Numbered from the stretch's first letter, positions 36,878-46,681 are shown. The stretch is DNA of 64,000 nucleotides from Pasteurella testudinis DSM 23072 (GCF_900176075.1 NZ_FWWV01000001.1:286603-350602); one strand, 5' to 3'. Notes: generated by a model from the letters alone, not told the origin. Numbers and translations are program-made.

Positions 36878-36911
36878 CAGTCATATTTCTGTCATATAAA
36901 TCACCTAAAAT
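36878..36911 (+). promoter_or_regulatory. PHO box and -10 element of the phytase-like gene
   Basis: CAGTCAT-ATTT-CTGTCAT (36878-36895) matches the PhoB consensus of two CTGTCAT repeats separated by four A/T bases, with one mismatch. A -10 TAAAAT follows after 10 bases (36906-36911), the spacing seen at PhoB-activated promoters, where the PHO box replaces the -35. Confidence 0.8.
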
Positions 36912-36962
36912 GATGTGGAATTTGCTTCAATTCGCATTAAATTTAAAAAGGGAGATTAGAAA

Positions 36963-38324
36963 ATGGCAGTAAAAAATAACCATAAGCTGAGTGTAACCGC
37001 ACTTTTAACATTGGGTCTGGCGCAAGCTGCAATCGCTGCACAGGAATATCCGGCAGTGTTGGCGGGTCATGTGGTTTTGCCGGCGGAAACGTTTGTGACT
37101 GCGCCGGACGATGCGCCGAACAGTCTTAAACATAGCGGTAAGTTCACTACCGGCAAGCGTAATGAAACACTGCGCAGTATCGAGGGCTTGTCCGACGGAC
37201 GTCCGACCGGCGTTTCGTTGCCGTTTGACGGCCAGCCGCTGCAAGGGCACTCCGGAATCAAGCGTATGGCGGACGGCAGTTATTGGGTATTGATCGACAA
37301 CGGTGCCGGTTCAAAAGCCAATTCGCCGGATTTCATGCTGTATCTGACCCAGTATGACGTGGATTTTGCCAATGATAAATTCGAGCCGAAGAAAACGATT
37401 TTCCTGCACGATCCGGATAAAAAAATTCCGTTTCATATTGTCAATGAGGCGACTGATAAACGTTATCTGACCGGTGCGGATCTCGATCCGGAAAGTTTCC
37501 AAATTGTGGATAATACGATTTGGATCGGCGAAGAGTTCGGTCCTTATTTGATCCAAACCGATATGGACGGCAAGGTGTTGAATTGGTATGAAACCCAAGT
37601 TGACGGCAAATTGGTGCGCTCGCCGGATCATTTCACTCAACGTTTGCCGGGCACGCCGAATGATAAAGTCAGCTTTGAAGTAAAACGTTCCAAAGGATTC
37701 GAAGGCATGGCGGCGGCAGCGGACGGCAGCAAGCTGTATCCGCTCTTGGAAGGCGTGCTGTGGAATGCGGCAGCGAACAATTATGAAAATGACGGCGGTA
37801 AAGAATACTTGCGGATTTTAGAATTCGATCCGCAGCAAAAAGCATGGACAGGCAATTTTTGGAAATATCCGCTGGAAGCCAATCATCATGCAATCGGCGA
37901 TTTCAATATGATTGATGCCAATCGGGCGCTGATTATCGAGCGTGATAACGGCGAGGGCGTGGCGGAACAAGCCTGTACCGCCGAAGCGAAAGACAAAACA
38001 GCCTGTTTCTCTAACCTGCCGCAATTCAAACGGGTCTATCTGGTTAAGTTCGATCAAACTAATTATGGACAAAACGTGGAAAAATTGGGTTATATTGATT
38101 TGCTGAAGATTCAAGATCCGAACAACATGGCGAAAAAGCCGTTGAGCCAAGGGGTGTTCACTTTTCCGTTTTTCACCATTGAAAATGTGGATCTGGTGGA
38201 TAATGAGCATATTATCGTTGGTAATGATAACAATCTGCCGTTCTCCAGCAGCCGCGATCCGAATAAGGCTGATGATAACGAATTGATTTTGCTGAATGTG
38301 AAAGCGCTGTTGCAGCAAAAATAG
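36963..38324 (+). CDS. Secreted esterase-like/phytase-like beta-propeller protein
   Basis: 453 residues with a signal peptide (cleavage near AAIAA-QEYPA). The mature protein has the pattern of the 'phytase-like' beta-propeller family: SGIKRMADGSYWVLIDNG, GADLDPESFQIVDNTIWIGEEFGPYLIQTDMDG, GFEGMAAAADGSKLYPLLEG and NVDLVDNEHIIVGNDNNLP. A periplasmic phosphoester- or organic-phosphate-degrading role is the natural inference, supported by the PHO box upstream. The exact substrate is unknown. Stands alone with its own terminator. Confidence 0.82.
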   Translation: MAVKNNHKLSVTALLTLGLAQAAIAAQEYPAVLAGHVVLPAETFVTAPDDAPNSLKHSGKFTTGKRNETLRSIEGLSDGRPTGVSLPFDGQPLQGHSGIKRMADGSYWVLIDNGAGSKANSPDFMLYLTQYDVDFANDKFEPKKTIFLHDPDKKIPFHIVNEATDKRYLTGADLDPESFQIVDNTIWIGEEFGPYLIQTDMDGKVLNWYETQVDGKLVRSPDHFTQRLPGTPNDKVSFEVKRSKGFEGMAAAADGSKLYPLLEGVLWNAAANNYENDGGKEYLRILEFDPQQKAWTGNFWKYPLEANHHAIGDFNMIDANRALIIERDNGEGVAEQACTAEAKDKTACFSNLPQFKRVYLVKFDQTNYGQNVEKLGYIDLLKIQDPNNMAKKPLSQGVFTFPFFTIENVDLVDNEHIIVGNDNNLPFSSSRDPNKADDNELILLNVKALLQQK

Positions 38325-38351
38325 TGTCGCCGGCGAGAAGTCGAAAAACAG

Positions 38352-38390
38352 CAGGTCGGGCATATTGCACCGACCTGATTTCTTTGTTTT
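38352..38390. terminator. Bidirectional terminator between phytase-like gene and sodium symporter
   Basis: CAGGTCGG / CCGACCTG (38352-38377) with a 10-base loop; T-rich tract TTTCTTTGTTTT on the plus side. Confidence 0.75.
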
Positions 38391-38394
38391 CCGG

Positions 38395-39774
38395 TTAAAG
38401 ATTACCGATGAATATCGAGATGATCACCAGCGGAACAAAGTATTTCACATAGTTAAACCACAGATTGGCAAATTTGGAGTTGCTGTTGGCGGTCAATTCC
38501 TGCTTGGCTTCGTCTTTCATCACGAAACCGACGAAAAGCGCACAGCCAAGTGCGGTCAGCATAAACAGAATGTTGCCGCTGAAATAATCGAACGCATCAA
38601 AAATATTACGGCCGAAAATAGTCACTTCCGCCCAAGGGCCGTAACTTAAAATCGACGGCAGGTTGCCAAACAGATAAATGCCGCCCAACACCAAAATAAT
38701 CACTTTACGGCGGTTCATACGGGTTTTTTCCTGAAGTGCGGTGATCAGCACTTCATAAATCGTCAGCGAGGTGGTCAAGGCGGCAACCAGCAGCAGTGAG
38801 AAGAAAATCACGGCAAAGAATTCGCCTGCCCATAAATGGGAAAAGACGATCGGCAGGCTTTGGAACACCAACGTCGGGCCGGAATCCGGCGCAACGCCGA
38901 AACTGAATAACGACGGGAAAATCATAAAACCGGCAAGGACGGCGATCAAGGTGTTGGTGAAGCCGGTGATGACGGCGGTTTGCACCAGATTTTCACCTTT
39001 TTTCAGATAGCTGGACAGCGTAATAATCACGCCGAAGCCCAAACTCAACGCGAAAAAGACTTGCCCCAACACAAACATAAACAACTGCGGCGTGATTTTG
39101 CTGAAATCCGGTTGCAGATAGAAACGAATGCCTTCCGCTGCACCGGGCAGGGTGACGTTGCGGATCACCATACAGATTAAAAACACAAACAGCAGCGGCA
39201 TCAGATATTTGACCGCTCTTTCGATGCCGCCGATCACACCTTTGACCAAAATAATATAATTGATCAGCACAAACAGCAGCGTATACAGGCTGATCATCAG
39301 CGGATTGCCGTTAATGCTGGACTCAAAAAATTGTGCGGTGATCTCTTTGCTGATCGGTTCGGACAACACCAAGCCGCCGTTAAAGATACTGATAATATAG
39401 TTGATCACCCATCCGCCGAGCACCATGTAATACGCCATAATACAGAACGCACCGAGCATGCCCAAATAGCCGAGCCATTTCCACGCCGGTGAAATCCGCT
39501 TGCCGTTAACCGTGCCGGCGAAAGAGTCAATCGCGTTGACCCGAATACGGCGGCCGATCACGTTTTCCACCAAAATCATCGGAATGCCGATTACGATCAT
39601 GGCGATACAAAACAGCAACACATAAGCGCCGCCGCCGTTTTCACCGACCAAATAAGGAAAACGCCAAGTTGCACCGAAACCGACCGTTGCACCGGCAACC
39701 GTCATAATATAAGTGAGGCGGCTTGACCAGGTTTGTCTTTCCTGAGTTGACCGCTCTTGTGTCATGTTTGTCAT
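38395..39774 (-). CDS. Sodium-dependent transporter of the neurotransmitter:sodium symporter (SNF) family
   Basis: 459 residues and 11-12 membrane spans. The first span carries the NSS signature VAGATVGFGATWRFPYLVGE followed by NGGGAYVLLF, which forms the sodium and substrate sites. Bacterial members (MhsT, LeuT, TnaT) import aromatic or branched-chain amino acids with Na+. Substrate cannot be read from sequence. Start at 39774 (MTNMTQERSTQ) or at the ATG three codons on. A 115-bp structured repeat lies just upstream. Confidence 0.88.
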   Translation of the reverse strand: MTNMTQERSTQERQTWSSRLTYIMTVAGATVGFGATWRFPYLVGENGGGAYVLLFCIAMIVIGIPMILVENVIGRRIRVNAIDSFAGTVNGKRISPAWKWLGYLGMLGAFCIMAYYMVLGGWVINYIISIFNGGLVLSEPISKEITAQFFESSINGNPLMISLYTLLFVLINYIILVKGVIGGIERAVKYLMPLLFVFLICMVIRNVTLPGAAEGIRFYLQPDFSKITPQLFMFVLGQVFFALSLGFGVIITLSSYLKKGENLVQTAVITGFTNTLIAVLAGFMIFPSLFSFGVAPDSGPTLVFQSLPIVFSHLWAGEFFAVIFFSLLLVAALTTSLTIYEVLITALQEKTRMNRRKVIILVLGGIYLFGNLPSILSYGPWAEVTIFGRNIFDAFDYFSGNILFMLTALGCALFVGFVMKDEAKQELTANSNSKFANLWFNYVKYFVPLVIISIFIGNL

Positions 39775-39798
39775 AGTGAACCTAAGTGTGCTGGAGCT

Positions 39799-39913
39799 TC
39801 CTGACCATTCGATTTACGGGCGCTTTTCGCCCCTGAAAACGCATTTGCTGCGTTTTTTGCCTTGCATCTGCGTTTTCAGGAACAAAAATCTTCTCATAAA
39901 TGAATTGTCAGGA
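39799..39913. repeat. 115-bp three-armed inverted-repeat element
   Basis: Outer arms CCTGACCATTCGATTTA (39800-39816) and TAAATGAATTGTCAGG (39897-39912) pair with one mismatch and one bulge. Inside are a small hairpin GGGCG-CTTTT-CGCCC (39818-39832) and a second stem CTGAAAACGCA (39833-39843) with TGCGTTTTCAG (39869-39879), whose loop contains more GC-GC symmetry. The whole is a three-way junction. It lies in the leader of the minus-strand symporter and upstream of the plus-strand MetE-like gene. It could be a structured RNA or a miniature mobile element. Confidence 0.6.
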
Positions 39914-40051
39914 CGCCCTAAGAGAAAGTTAAAATTAAGATCAAAGCGGCATTTTGTAGCACACCTTGCAGACAATGTAAATCATTCTGCACAAAAGCGC
40001 TAAATTTGCTATTATCTTGCGTTACTTCAATGGCTAAAAATAGGAAAAAGC

Positions 40052-41194
40052 ATGAGCAAATTATTTGAAAACGCCCAACCGCGCACCAAAGCCCCTTTCC
40101 GTTACGATATTGTCGGCAGTTTTTTACGCCCTGAAAATTTAAAGCAGGCGCGTGCGCAATGCAGCTGTGGTGAGATGAGCCACGCCGATTTAACCCAAAT
40201 CGAAGATGCGGAAATTGCCAAATTGGTTGAACAACAAAAAGCGGTCGGTTTGCACGCAGTCACCGACGGGGAATTCCGCCGTACCTTTTGGCATATGGAT
40301 TTCTTGGCGGCGTTGGATGGCGTGCAGGAAGTGGAGGCGGAAAAATTTTCGGTGCAGTTTAAAGATAAAGACGTGCGCCCGAAAACCTTGAAAATCGTGG
40401 ATAAAATCGATTTTTCCGCTCACCCGTTTTTAGAACACTACCGCACTTTGCAACAGATCGCCGGCGATTTTCCGGTGAAATACACTATTCCGTCGCCAAG
40501 TATGCTGCATTTGATCTGCTGCGTGCGTGCTACCGATTATCAGCCGATTGCGCGCTATCAAGACAATAACGAACAGCTGTTGGCGGATATTGCCGCGGCG
40601 TATAAAAAAGCGATTCGGGCGTTTTATGATTTGGGCTGCCGCAACTTGCAACTGGACGATACCAGTTGGGGCGAGTTCTGCTCGGCAGAAAAACGTGCAG
40701 CGTATGCCGCACGCGGTTTCGATGTCGATCAAATCGGGCGTGATTACGTCAAGATGATCAACGCCGCGATTGCCGATCGTCCGGCGGATATGGCGATCAC
40801 CATGCACATTTGCCGTGGCAATTTCCGTTCCACTTGGTTCTCCTCTGGCGGATATGAGCCGGTGGCGGAGATTTTATTCGGCAACTGCAACGTGGACGGC
40901 TTTTTCCTCGAATACGACAATGACCGTTCCGGCGATTTCAAACCGTTGCGTTTCATCAAGGATCAGCAGGTGATTTTAGGGCTGGTCACGTCAAAGAGCG
41001 GTGAGTTGGAAGATAAAAACACCATTATCGAACGGATTAAAGAAGCGGCGCAGTATGTGGACATCAACCAACTGGGCTTAAGTCCGCAGTGCGGTTTTGC
41101 TTCGACCGAAGAGGGCAATATTCTGACCGAGCAACAGCAATGGGACAAACTGAATTTCATCCGTGAAATCAGCGAAGAAGTGTGGGGTAAATAA
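40052..41194 (+). CDS. MetE C-terminal-like methyltransferase (YxjG/YxjH family)
   Basis: 380 residues homologous to the catalytic C-terminal half of cobalamin-independent methionine synthase, a stand-alone barrel: VGSFLRPENLKQAR, VTDGEFRRTFWHMDFL, LQLDDTSWGEFC, AITMHICRGN and NQLGLSPQCGFAST. The zinc/homocysteine residues H and C of HICRGN and C of SPQCGF are present. Such proteins may use other methyl donors or act as methionine-recycling enzymes. An extended -10 (TGCTATTAT) lies near 40010. Followed at once by yffB with a shared-end overlap (TAATG). Confidence 0.85.
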   Translation: MSKLFENAQPRTKAPFRYDIVGSFLRPENLKQARAQCSCGEMSHADLTQIEDAEIAKLVEQQKAVGLHAVTDGEFRRTFWHMDFLAALDGVQEVEAEKFSVQFKDKDVRPKTLKIVDKIDFSAHPFLEHYRTLQQIAGDFPVKYTIPSPSMLHLICCVRATDYQPIARYQDNNEQLLADIAAAYKKAIRAFYDLGCRNLQLDDTSWGEFCSAEKRAAYAARGFDVDQIGRDYVKMINAAIADRPADMAITMHICRGNFRSTWFSSGGYEPVAEILFGNCNVDGFFLEYDNDRSGDFKPLRFIKDQQVILGLVTSKSGELEDKNTIIERIKEAAQYVDINQLGLSPQCGFASTEEGNILTEQQQWDKLNFIREISEEVWGK

Positions 41195-41556
41195 TGGTGA
41201 CGGTTTACGGCATTAAAAATTGCGATACGGTGAAAAAAACCTTGGCATGGTTGGCGGCAAATAATGTGGCGGCAAAACTGCACGATTATCGGGCGGACGG
41301 GATTGATTTGGCTTATCTGCAACAGGTGGAGCAGCTATTCGGCTGGCAGGAGCTAGTCAATAAACGCAGCACCACTTGGCGCAATCTGGATCAGGCAGTC
41401 AAAGACGGTTTAAATCAACAGACCGCACTTGCGTTGCTGTTAGAGCAACCGACCTTGATTAAACGCCCGATTGTATTGGACGGTGCGCAGCCGTTAATCG
41501 GCTTTAACGCCAAGCAGTATGAAAATGTGTTCAATTCCAATGTGTGCAATGGGTAA
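41194..41556 (+). CDS. yffB: ArsC/Spx-family reductase-like protein YffB
   Basis: 120 residues, thioredoxin-like fold of the Spx/ArsC family: VTVYGIKNCDTVKKTLAWL with a single cysteine (CxxT rather than CxxC), and LIKRPIVLDGAQPLIGF. E. coli YffB interacts with glutathione but lacks arsenate reductase activity. The yffB-dapE order is conserved in gammaproteobacteria. Its ATG overlaps the end of the MetE-like gene and dapE begins 12 bases later. Confidence 0.88.
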   Translation: MVTVYGIKNCDTVKKTLAWLAANNVAAKLHDYRADGIDLAYLQQVEQLFGWQELVNKRSTTWRNLDQAVKDGLNQQTALALLLEQPTLIKRPIVLDGAQPLIGFNAKQYENVFNSNVCNG

Positions 41557-41568
41557 AAGTGCGGTCAG

Positions 41569-42699
41569 ATGAAACAGACAATTATCGAATTAGCGCAGGA
41601 TCTGATCCGCCGTCCGTCAATCAGCCCGCAAGATCTGGGCTGTCAGCAGGTGATCGCCGAACGTTTGGCAGCCGTCGGCTTTACCATCGAGTGGCTGCCG
41701 TTTAACGATACCTTGAATTTATGGGCGCGTCGCGGCACGCAAAGCCCGTGTATCGCCTTTGCCGGACACACCGATGTCGTGCCGGTGGGCGAGGAGAAAA
41801 ACTGGCAATATCCGCCGTTTGCCGCCGAAATTGTCGGTGATATGCTGTACGGACGCGGCGCGGCGGATATGAAAGGATCGCTGGCGGCAATGGTTATCGC
41901 AGCGGAAGAGTATGTCAAAGCCAATCCGGATCATGCGGGCAGCATCGCCTTTTTAATCACTTCTGACGAAGAAGCGGCGGCGACCGACGGCACGGTGCGC
42001 GTGGTCGAAACCTTAATTGCGCGCGGCGAACAAGTGGATTTTTGTATGGTCGGTGAGCCGTCAAGTGCGGTCAAATTGGGTGATACGATTAAAAACGGCC
42101 GGCGCGGTTCGATTACCGCCAATCTCACGATTCAAGGCATTCAAGGACACGTTGCTTATCCGCACTTGGCAGAAAATCCGGTGCATAAATCCCTTGCCAT
42201 GCTTGATGAATTGGTGAACGTCGAATGGGATCGTGGCAATGACTTTTTTCCGCCGACCACCTTGCAAATCGCCAACATTAACGCCGGAACCGGTAGCAAT
42301 AACGTGATTCCGGGCGAATTGTTTGTGCAGTTCAACCTGCGTTTTTCCACCGAAATGACGCCTGAGTTGATTAAGCGGCAGGTGGCGGATCTGTTGGCAA
42401 AATACGGGTTGCAATATCGCTTAGAATGGAATCTGTCTGGCTTGCCGTTTGTCACCGAGCAGGGCGAATTTATTCAGGCGGTAAAAAGTGCGGTGCGCCA
42501 ACACTTGCAAATTGAACCGAAATTGGATACCGGCGGCGGCACGTCCGACGGGCGTTTTATCGCGCAGATGGGTACGCAGGTGGTCGAGCTGGGGCCGCTC
42601 AATGCCACGATTCATAAAGTTGACGAATGTGTCAGTTGCGACGCACTGCACCGTTTGGGTTTGGTGCACCGTCAGTTGCTGCAAAATTTACTCGGTTAA
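41569..42699 (+). CDS. dapE: Succinyl-diaminopimelate desuccinylase
   Basis: 376 residues of the M20 metallopeptidase family. Metal ligands are in [15 protein letters not shown] (His, Asp), [14 protein letters not shown] (Asp), [10 protein letters not shown] (Glu pair) and near the end NATIHKVDE (His). It hydrolyses N-succinyl-LL-diaminopimelate to LL-DAP and succinate, for lysine and peptidoglycan synthesis. The ATG is preceded by a USS rather than a strong RBS. Confidence 0.96.
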   Translation: MKQTIIELAQDLIRRPSISPQDLGCQQVIAERLAAVGFTIEWLPFNDTLNLWARRGTQSPCIAFAGHTDVVPVGEEKNWQYPPFAAEIVGDMLYGRGAADMKGSLAAMVIAAEEYVKANPDHAGSIAFLITSDEEAAATDGTVRVVETLIARGEQVDFCMVGEPSSAVKLGDTIKNGRRGSITANLTIQGIQGHVAYPHLAENPVHKSLAMLDELVNVEWDRGNDFFPPTTLQIANINAGTGSNNVIPGELFVQFNLRFSTEMTPELIKRQVADLLAKYGLQYRLEWNLSGLPFVTEQGEFIQAVKSAVRQHLQIEPKLDTGGGTSDGRFIAQMGTQVVELGPLNATIHKVDECVSCDALHRLGLVHRQLLQNLLG

Positions 42700-42717
42700 G
42701 CCGGAAAAGAGGGCGTA

Positions 42718-43404
42718 ATGGCGAATTTTCAATTTACCGATCAGATGCTGACGGGCAAAACCGAGACGCATTTAATTCCGTTGGCGTCGCCGTATGCCAC
42801 GCACCACCGACTGCATGCCGATGCACACCGTGCTTTTTGCGCCTTGCAACAAAGTGCGGTCAACGCCGGTTTTGATCTACAGCCTGCCAGCAGTTTCCGT
42901 GATTTCAAACGCCAGCAGCAGATTTGGAACGGCAAGTTTTTGTGTCAGCGCAAAGTGCATGATGATCAAGGTCAGGCACTGGATCTCAGTTGTCTGGACG
43001 ACTGGCAAAAAGCGCAGGCGATTTTGCGCTGGTCGGCGTTGCCCGGTGCCAGCCGTCATCACTGGGGCAGTGAGATCGATATTTACGATCCGAGCTTGCT
43101 GCCGACAGGGCAGACACTGCAATTAGAGCCGTGGGAATATGAAGCGCAAGGCTATTTTTATGAACTGGCGCAGTGGCTGGCACAAGCGCTACCGCACTTT
43201 GATTTTACCTTGCCGTTTAGCGCCGCTTCACATTTGGAAATCGGGCGTGAGCCTTGGCACATTAGCTATCAGCCGCTTGCCGAGCAAGCCAAAGTGCGGT
43301 TTAGTGCCGAAATTTTGCTGCACAGTTGGAAAGATGAAGAGATTCAAGGTGTTGAGCTGTTGAGAGAAAAAATCCCAGAGATTTTCACTCGTTTTATTAA
43401 ATAA
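42718..43404 (+). CDS. M15-family D-alanyl-D-alanine carboxypeptidase (VanY-like)
   Basis: 228 residues. The zinc site of M15B peptidases is visible: SRHHWGSEIDIYD (SxHxxGxxxD type, about residues 117-129) and the final EPWHISYQ. SSFRDFKRQQQIW earlier is the substrate-side motif. No signal peptide is apparent, which is unusual for a peptidoglycan carboxypeptidase, so it may act on cytoplasmic recycling peptides. 18 bases after dapE, probably in the same operon. Confidence 0.85.
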   Translation: MANFQFTDQMLTGKTETHLIPLASPYATHHRLHADAHRAFCALQQSAVNAGFDLQPASSFRDFKRQQQIWNGKFLCQRKVHDDQGQALDLSCLDDWQKAQAILRWSALPGASRHHWGSEIDIYDPSLLPTGQTLQLEPWEYEAQGYFYELAQWLAQALPHFDFTLPFSAASHLEIGREPWHISYQPLAEQAKVRFSAEILLHSWKDEEIQGVELLREKIPEIFTRFIK

Positions 43405-43443
43405 TTGTTATCAGGCGCTTCTATTTATTTTTCATTATTAAAA

Positions 43444-43519
43444 AAATGTGATCCAGCTTTTATTTTAGAATATTAATAATAAAAAGTCGTTGTAACTTTT
43501 TCACTGAATCGTTTATAGT
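43444..43519 (+). promoter_or_regulatory. Promoter of ptsG with CRP-like site
   Basis: TTGTAA (43490-43495), 18-base spacer, TATAGT (43514-43519). A CRP-like site AAATGTGATCCAGCTTTTAT (43444-43463) shares 17 of 22 bases with the CRP consensus, and its centre is about 71 bases before the predicted start, a standard class I position. Confidence 0.5.
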
Positions 43520-43617
43520 GCGCTGCACTTACGCGGGTCGAAAGACAGACGGCGTAATTTATAAACAAATTTTAGTATGTAATTTTCTCCGCAAAAACAA
43601 TTTTATTAGGGGCTAAC

Positions 43618-45054
43618 ATGTCAAGTAATCTGTTTGCGACAGCGCAAAAGATCGGAAAATCATTAATGTTACCTGTATCGGTGTTGCCGATTGCAGGGAT
43701 TTTATTAGGTGTCGGTGCGGCACATTTCAGTTGGCTGCCGGATGTGGTTTCCAATCTGTTTGAGCAGGCCGGTGGTTCGGTGTTTGCTCAAATGGCGCTG
43801 TTGTTCGCTATCGGGGTGGCGTTAGGTTTCACCAATAATGACGGTGTGGCGGCGATGGCTTCCGTGGTCGGTTACGGCATTATGATCGCTACGCTAAAAG
43901 TAATGGCGCCATTGGTCGGTGTCGAAAGCATCGAAACAGGTGTTTTGGGCGGTATTTTGGTCGGTGCGATCGCGGCTTGGGCGTTCAACCGTTTCTACCG
44001 CATTCAATTGCCGGCGTATTTGGGCTTCTTTGCCGGAAAACGCTTTGTGCCGATTGTCACCGGTTCGTTGGCGATTGTATTGGGCGTGGTGTTGTCTTTG
44101 GTTTGGCCTCCAATCGGCGGATTAATCGACAGTTTCTCACACTGGGCGGCGGAACAAAATCCGGCGTTGGCATTCGGTATCTACGGTGTGGTCGAGCGTA
44201 GCTTGATTCCATTCGGTTTGCACCATATCTGGAACGTACCGTTCTTCTTCCAAGCGGGTACTTGTGTTGATGCCAGCGGCGTGACCCAACACGGTGTTGT
44301 TACCTGTTTCTTGTCAGCAACTGAAGCTAGCCGTACGCCGGAAATGAGCTATTTCGGGCAGTTGGCAGGCGGTTATATGTTCAAAATGTTCGGCTTACCG
44401 GCAGCGGCCATCGCGATTTGGCGTGCGGCAAAACCGGAAAACCGCGCCCGTGTCGGCGGGATCATGATTTCGGCAGCCCTGACTTCATTCCTGACCGGAA
44501 TCACTGAACCGTTAGAATTCTCTTTCATGTTCGTTGCACCGGTACTGTATGCAATTCACGCTGTATTAGCCGGTTCCGCTTATGTGGTTACCAACATGCT
44601 GGGCATGGTACACGGCATGACCTTCTCGCACGGCTTCATTGATTTCACCGTGCTGTCTGCTAATTCACAAAAATTGTGGCTGTTTCCGGTTGTCGGCGGT
44701 ATCTATGCCGTAATCTATTTCACCGTGTTCACGGTGGTGATCAAAGCGCTGAACTTGAAAACTCCGGGTCGTGAAGACGAAAGCGAAGAGAAAGCGGCGG
44801 CGGCAAGCAGTAGTGATGAAATGTCTGCCAACTTGGTTTCTGCCTTCGGCGGTAAAGAAAACATCAAGAGCCTAGACGCTTGTATCACCCGTCTGCGTAT
44901 CGGGGTGAACGATGTCAGCAAAGTTGACCAGCCACGTTTGAAAGAACTGGGCGCAGCCGGTGTAGTTGTGGTCGGCAGCGGAATCCAAGCGATTTTCGGC
45001 ACTAAATCAGAAAACTTGAAAACCGATATGGATCATTGGATTCAAAAGAACTAA
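43618..45054 (+). CDS. ptsG: PTS glucose-specific transporter subunit IIBC
   Basis: 478 residues, the usual PtsG length. The IIC domain (about 1-385, ten spans) has [32 protein letters not shown] and [18 protein letters not shown]; a linker ([11 protein letters not shown]) joins the IIB domain with the phosphorylated cysteine in [12 protein letters not shown]. It takes up and phosphorylates glucose using phosphate from HPr and EIIA-Glc. Length and ITEPLE motif point to glucose rather than GlcNAc. Absent in some relatives such as H. influenzae as far as I know. Confidence 0.92.
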   Translation: MSSNLFATAQKIGKSLMLPVSVLPIAGILLGVGAAHFSWLPDVVSNLFEQAGGSVFAQMALLFAIGVALGFTNNDGVAAMASVVGYGIMIATLKVMAPLVGVESIETGVLGGILVGAIAAWAFNRFYRIQLPAYLGFFAGKRFVPIVTGSLAIVLGVVLSLVWPPIGGLIDSFSHWAAEQNPALAFGIYGVVERSLIPFGLHHIWNVPFFFQAGTCVDASGVTQHGVVTCFLSATEASRTPEMSYFGQLAGGYMFKMFGLPAAAIAIWRAAKPENRARVGGIMISAALTSFLTGITEPLEFSFMFVAPVLYAIHAVLAGSAYVVTNMLGMVHGMTFSHGFIDFTVLSANSQKLWLFPVVGGIYAVIYFTVFTVVIKALNLKTPGREDESEEKAAAASSSDEMSANLVSAFGGKENIKSLDACITRLRIGVNDVSKVDQPRLKELGAAGVVVVGSGIQAIFGTKSENLKTDMDHWIQKN

Positions 45055-45084
45055 GTTTTTTAAGTTAGATTAAAATAAGCCTAA

Positions 45085-45119
45085 AAAAGCCTTGTATCGG
45101 TGTTGATACAAGGCTTTTT
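45085..45119. terminator. Bidirectional terminator between ptsG and the PRD regulator
   Basis: AAAAGCCTTGTATC (45085-45098) pairs perfectly with GATACAAGGCTTTT (45105-45118) around GGTGTT, with T tails on both strands. Confidence 0.92.
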
Positions 45120-45136
45120 GTTTGAGCAAAGTGCGG

Positions 45137-46681
45137 TTAAATAAAGAAATGGATATAGTTTTTTCTTAAATAATCTGCTAATCTGTTTTTGTCTATTTGC
45201 ATTATTTCATTAACAAATATATCACTGTTTATTTTACGTTTAATACTAGGGAATCCAGCTTCAAGCAGATGAGCTATATCACGTGGTTGTAATTCAAAAT
45301 TGACTTTGATGCACTCTATCCCTTCTTCACGCAGATAATTCGATATTTTATTGGTAAAGGTAACAATAAAGTCAAATTGATTTTTATTTAGTACATGAAG
45401 TTCATTAATATTAATACAGTTTATGATGTCTATATCAAATATTGATGAAATTAGGGTTTTAAAATAACCGATTTTTCTTTCTGAAGCGTTACTGACAATA
45501 TAAATACGTTTTTTAATTTGATTAATAGAAAGTGAGCGTATTTCTGCTTTTTTTAGAATAAGAACAATCGTTGCAATCATATTTTTACTTAATGACTGTT
45601 GATAGTAATAACTGATTTTTTCGATCAGTAGCTTCACGTTAAAAAACAACTCACTATGAATATCCGCCACTTTTTCTAATTTTTTATCATCAAAATCAAT
45701 ATTGAGTTTGCTTTGTAGAATTGCGGCGTAGATAACTTGATATATTTCCAATAGTAAACGGTCTTTATCGCCATTATAAAGATGAATTGTTTTTGTAATT
45801 TCATCAATGAAATCGGTGATAAAACCATATAATGTATGATCAATACAGGGTTGCTTATCATCTTGATAATTGAGTGATGAGAGTAGCGTATTCAGAAAAT
45901 CTTGTTCCAATTTTTCGCTAAATCCATCAAGTTGTGAGTTGAAAATAGGGAGAGGAATATTGATGTGATGGCGGATTGTCTGTTGTTGTTTGATTCGATA
46001 TAAAGCAATACAGAGATAGATAATCAGGTATTTTTTGGAATTATAAGATAACATTAATGTTTTTTCTATCTGTTGAAAAAGGGCTTTTGCCGATTGGATT
46101 TCGTCATTGATGATGTCTAAAAATCGCATAATAAAATGCTTATCGAGTGGGAAATTGGCTTTATGTGGAATGATCGTATTATTAAAGTCTAATTCAAGGG
46201 CATGAAAAATATGTTTGCAAAAGAACATGCGAATTGTGATTTCATCACCGGAAAGTATCAGGTTTTTATTGTCTTTTACATGGATTTCAAATTTATCAGG
46301 GAGCGTTTTTCGCAAAATATTAATGTCGTTTTTTATTGTGCTATAGCTGATATTTATCTCTTGTTTGAATAATTCAATGTTAACACTCTCAAATAAAATG
46401 CTTTCTAACGTGAGCAGTTTCACTCTTTCTGTTGTGGTTGAGAGATAGCGATTGAGATGAATGCTATTGGTAAAATCAATGTAATTTTGATATCCCATTC
46501 TTGTCGTGATTTTGGCATCAATAATATGAATTTGCAGATGTTCATCTAAATAGTAATTAATTTCTTTAATCGCACGCTTGATCGTAGAAAGTGTTTTTTG
46601 AAATTTTTCAGTAACAGTTTCAATGTGAACAGGCGAGTTTTCCTGAATAAATTTGATTAAAGCTAAATTAAAATAATTCAT
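45137..46681 (-). CDS. PRD-containing transcriptional regulator (BglG/MtlR/LicR type)
   Basis: 514 residues. Two N-terminal DNA-binding regions (HTH near 5-50 and near 85-135, LFKQEINISYSTIKNDINIL) precede two PTS-regulation-like helical domains (about 170-280 and 290-390) and an EIIB-like domain (about 395-490, KKRIYIVSNASERK). The EIIB-like loop has serine where the phosphorylated cysteine is expected, and I see few of the usual PRD histidines, so phospho-control may be altered. Markedly AT-rich compared with neighbours, suggesting transfer. It follows the PTS-lyase-deacetylase operon and presumably controls it; C-terminal EIIA domain absent. Confidence 0.75.
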   Translation of the reverse strand: MNYFNLALIKFIQENSPVHIETVTEKFQKTLSTIKRAIKEINYYLDEHLQIHIIDAKITTRMGYQNYIDFTNSIHLNRYLSTTTERVKLLTLESILFESVNIELFKQEINISYSTIKNDINILRKTLPDKFEIHVKDNKNLILSGDEITIRMFFCKHIFHALELDFNNTIIPHKANFPLDKHFIMRFLDIINDEIQSAKALFQQIEKTLMLSYNSKKYLIIYLCIALYRIKQQQTIRHHINIPLPIFNSQLDGFSEKLEQDFLNTLLSSLNYQDDKQPCIDHTLYGFITDFIDEITKTIHLYNGDKDRLLLEIYQVIYAAILQSKLNIDFDDKKLEKVADIHSELFFNVKLLIEKISYYYQQSLSKNMIATIVLILKKAEIRSLSINQIKKRIYIVSNASERKIGYFKTLISSIFDIDIINCININELHVLNKNQFDFIVTFTNKISNYLREEGIECIKVNFELQPRDIAHLLEAGFPSIKRKINSDIFVNEIMQIDKNRLADYLRKNYIHFFI

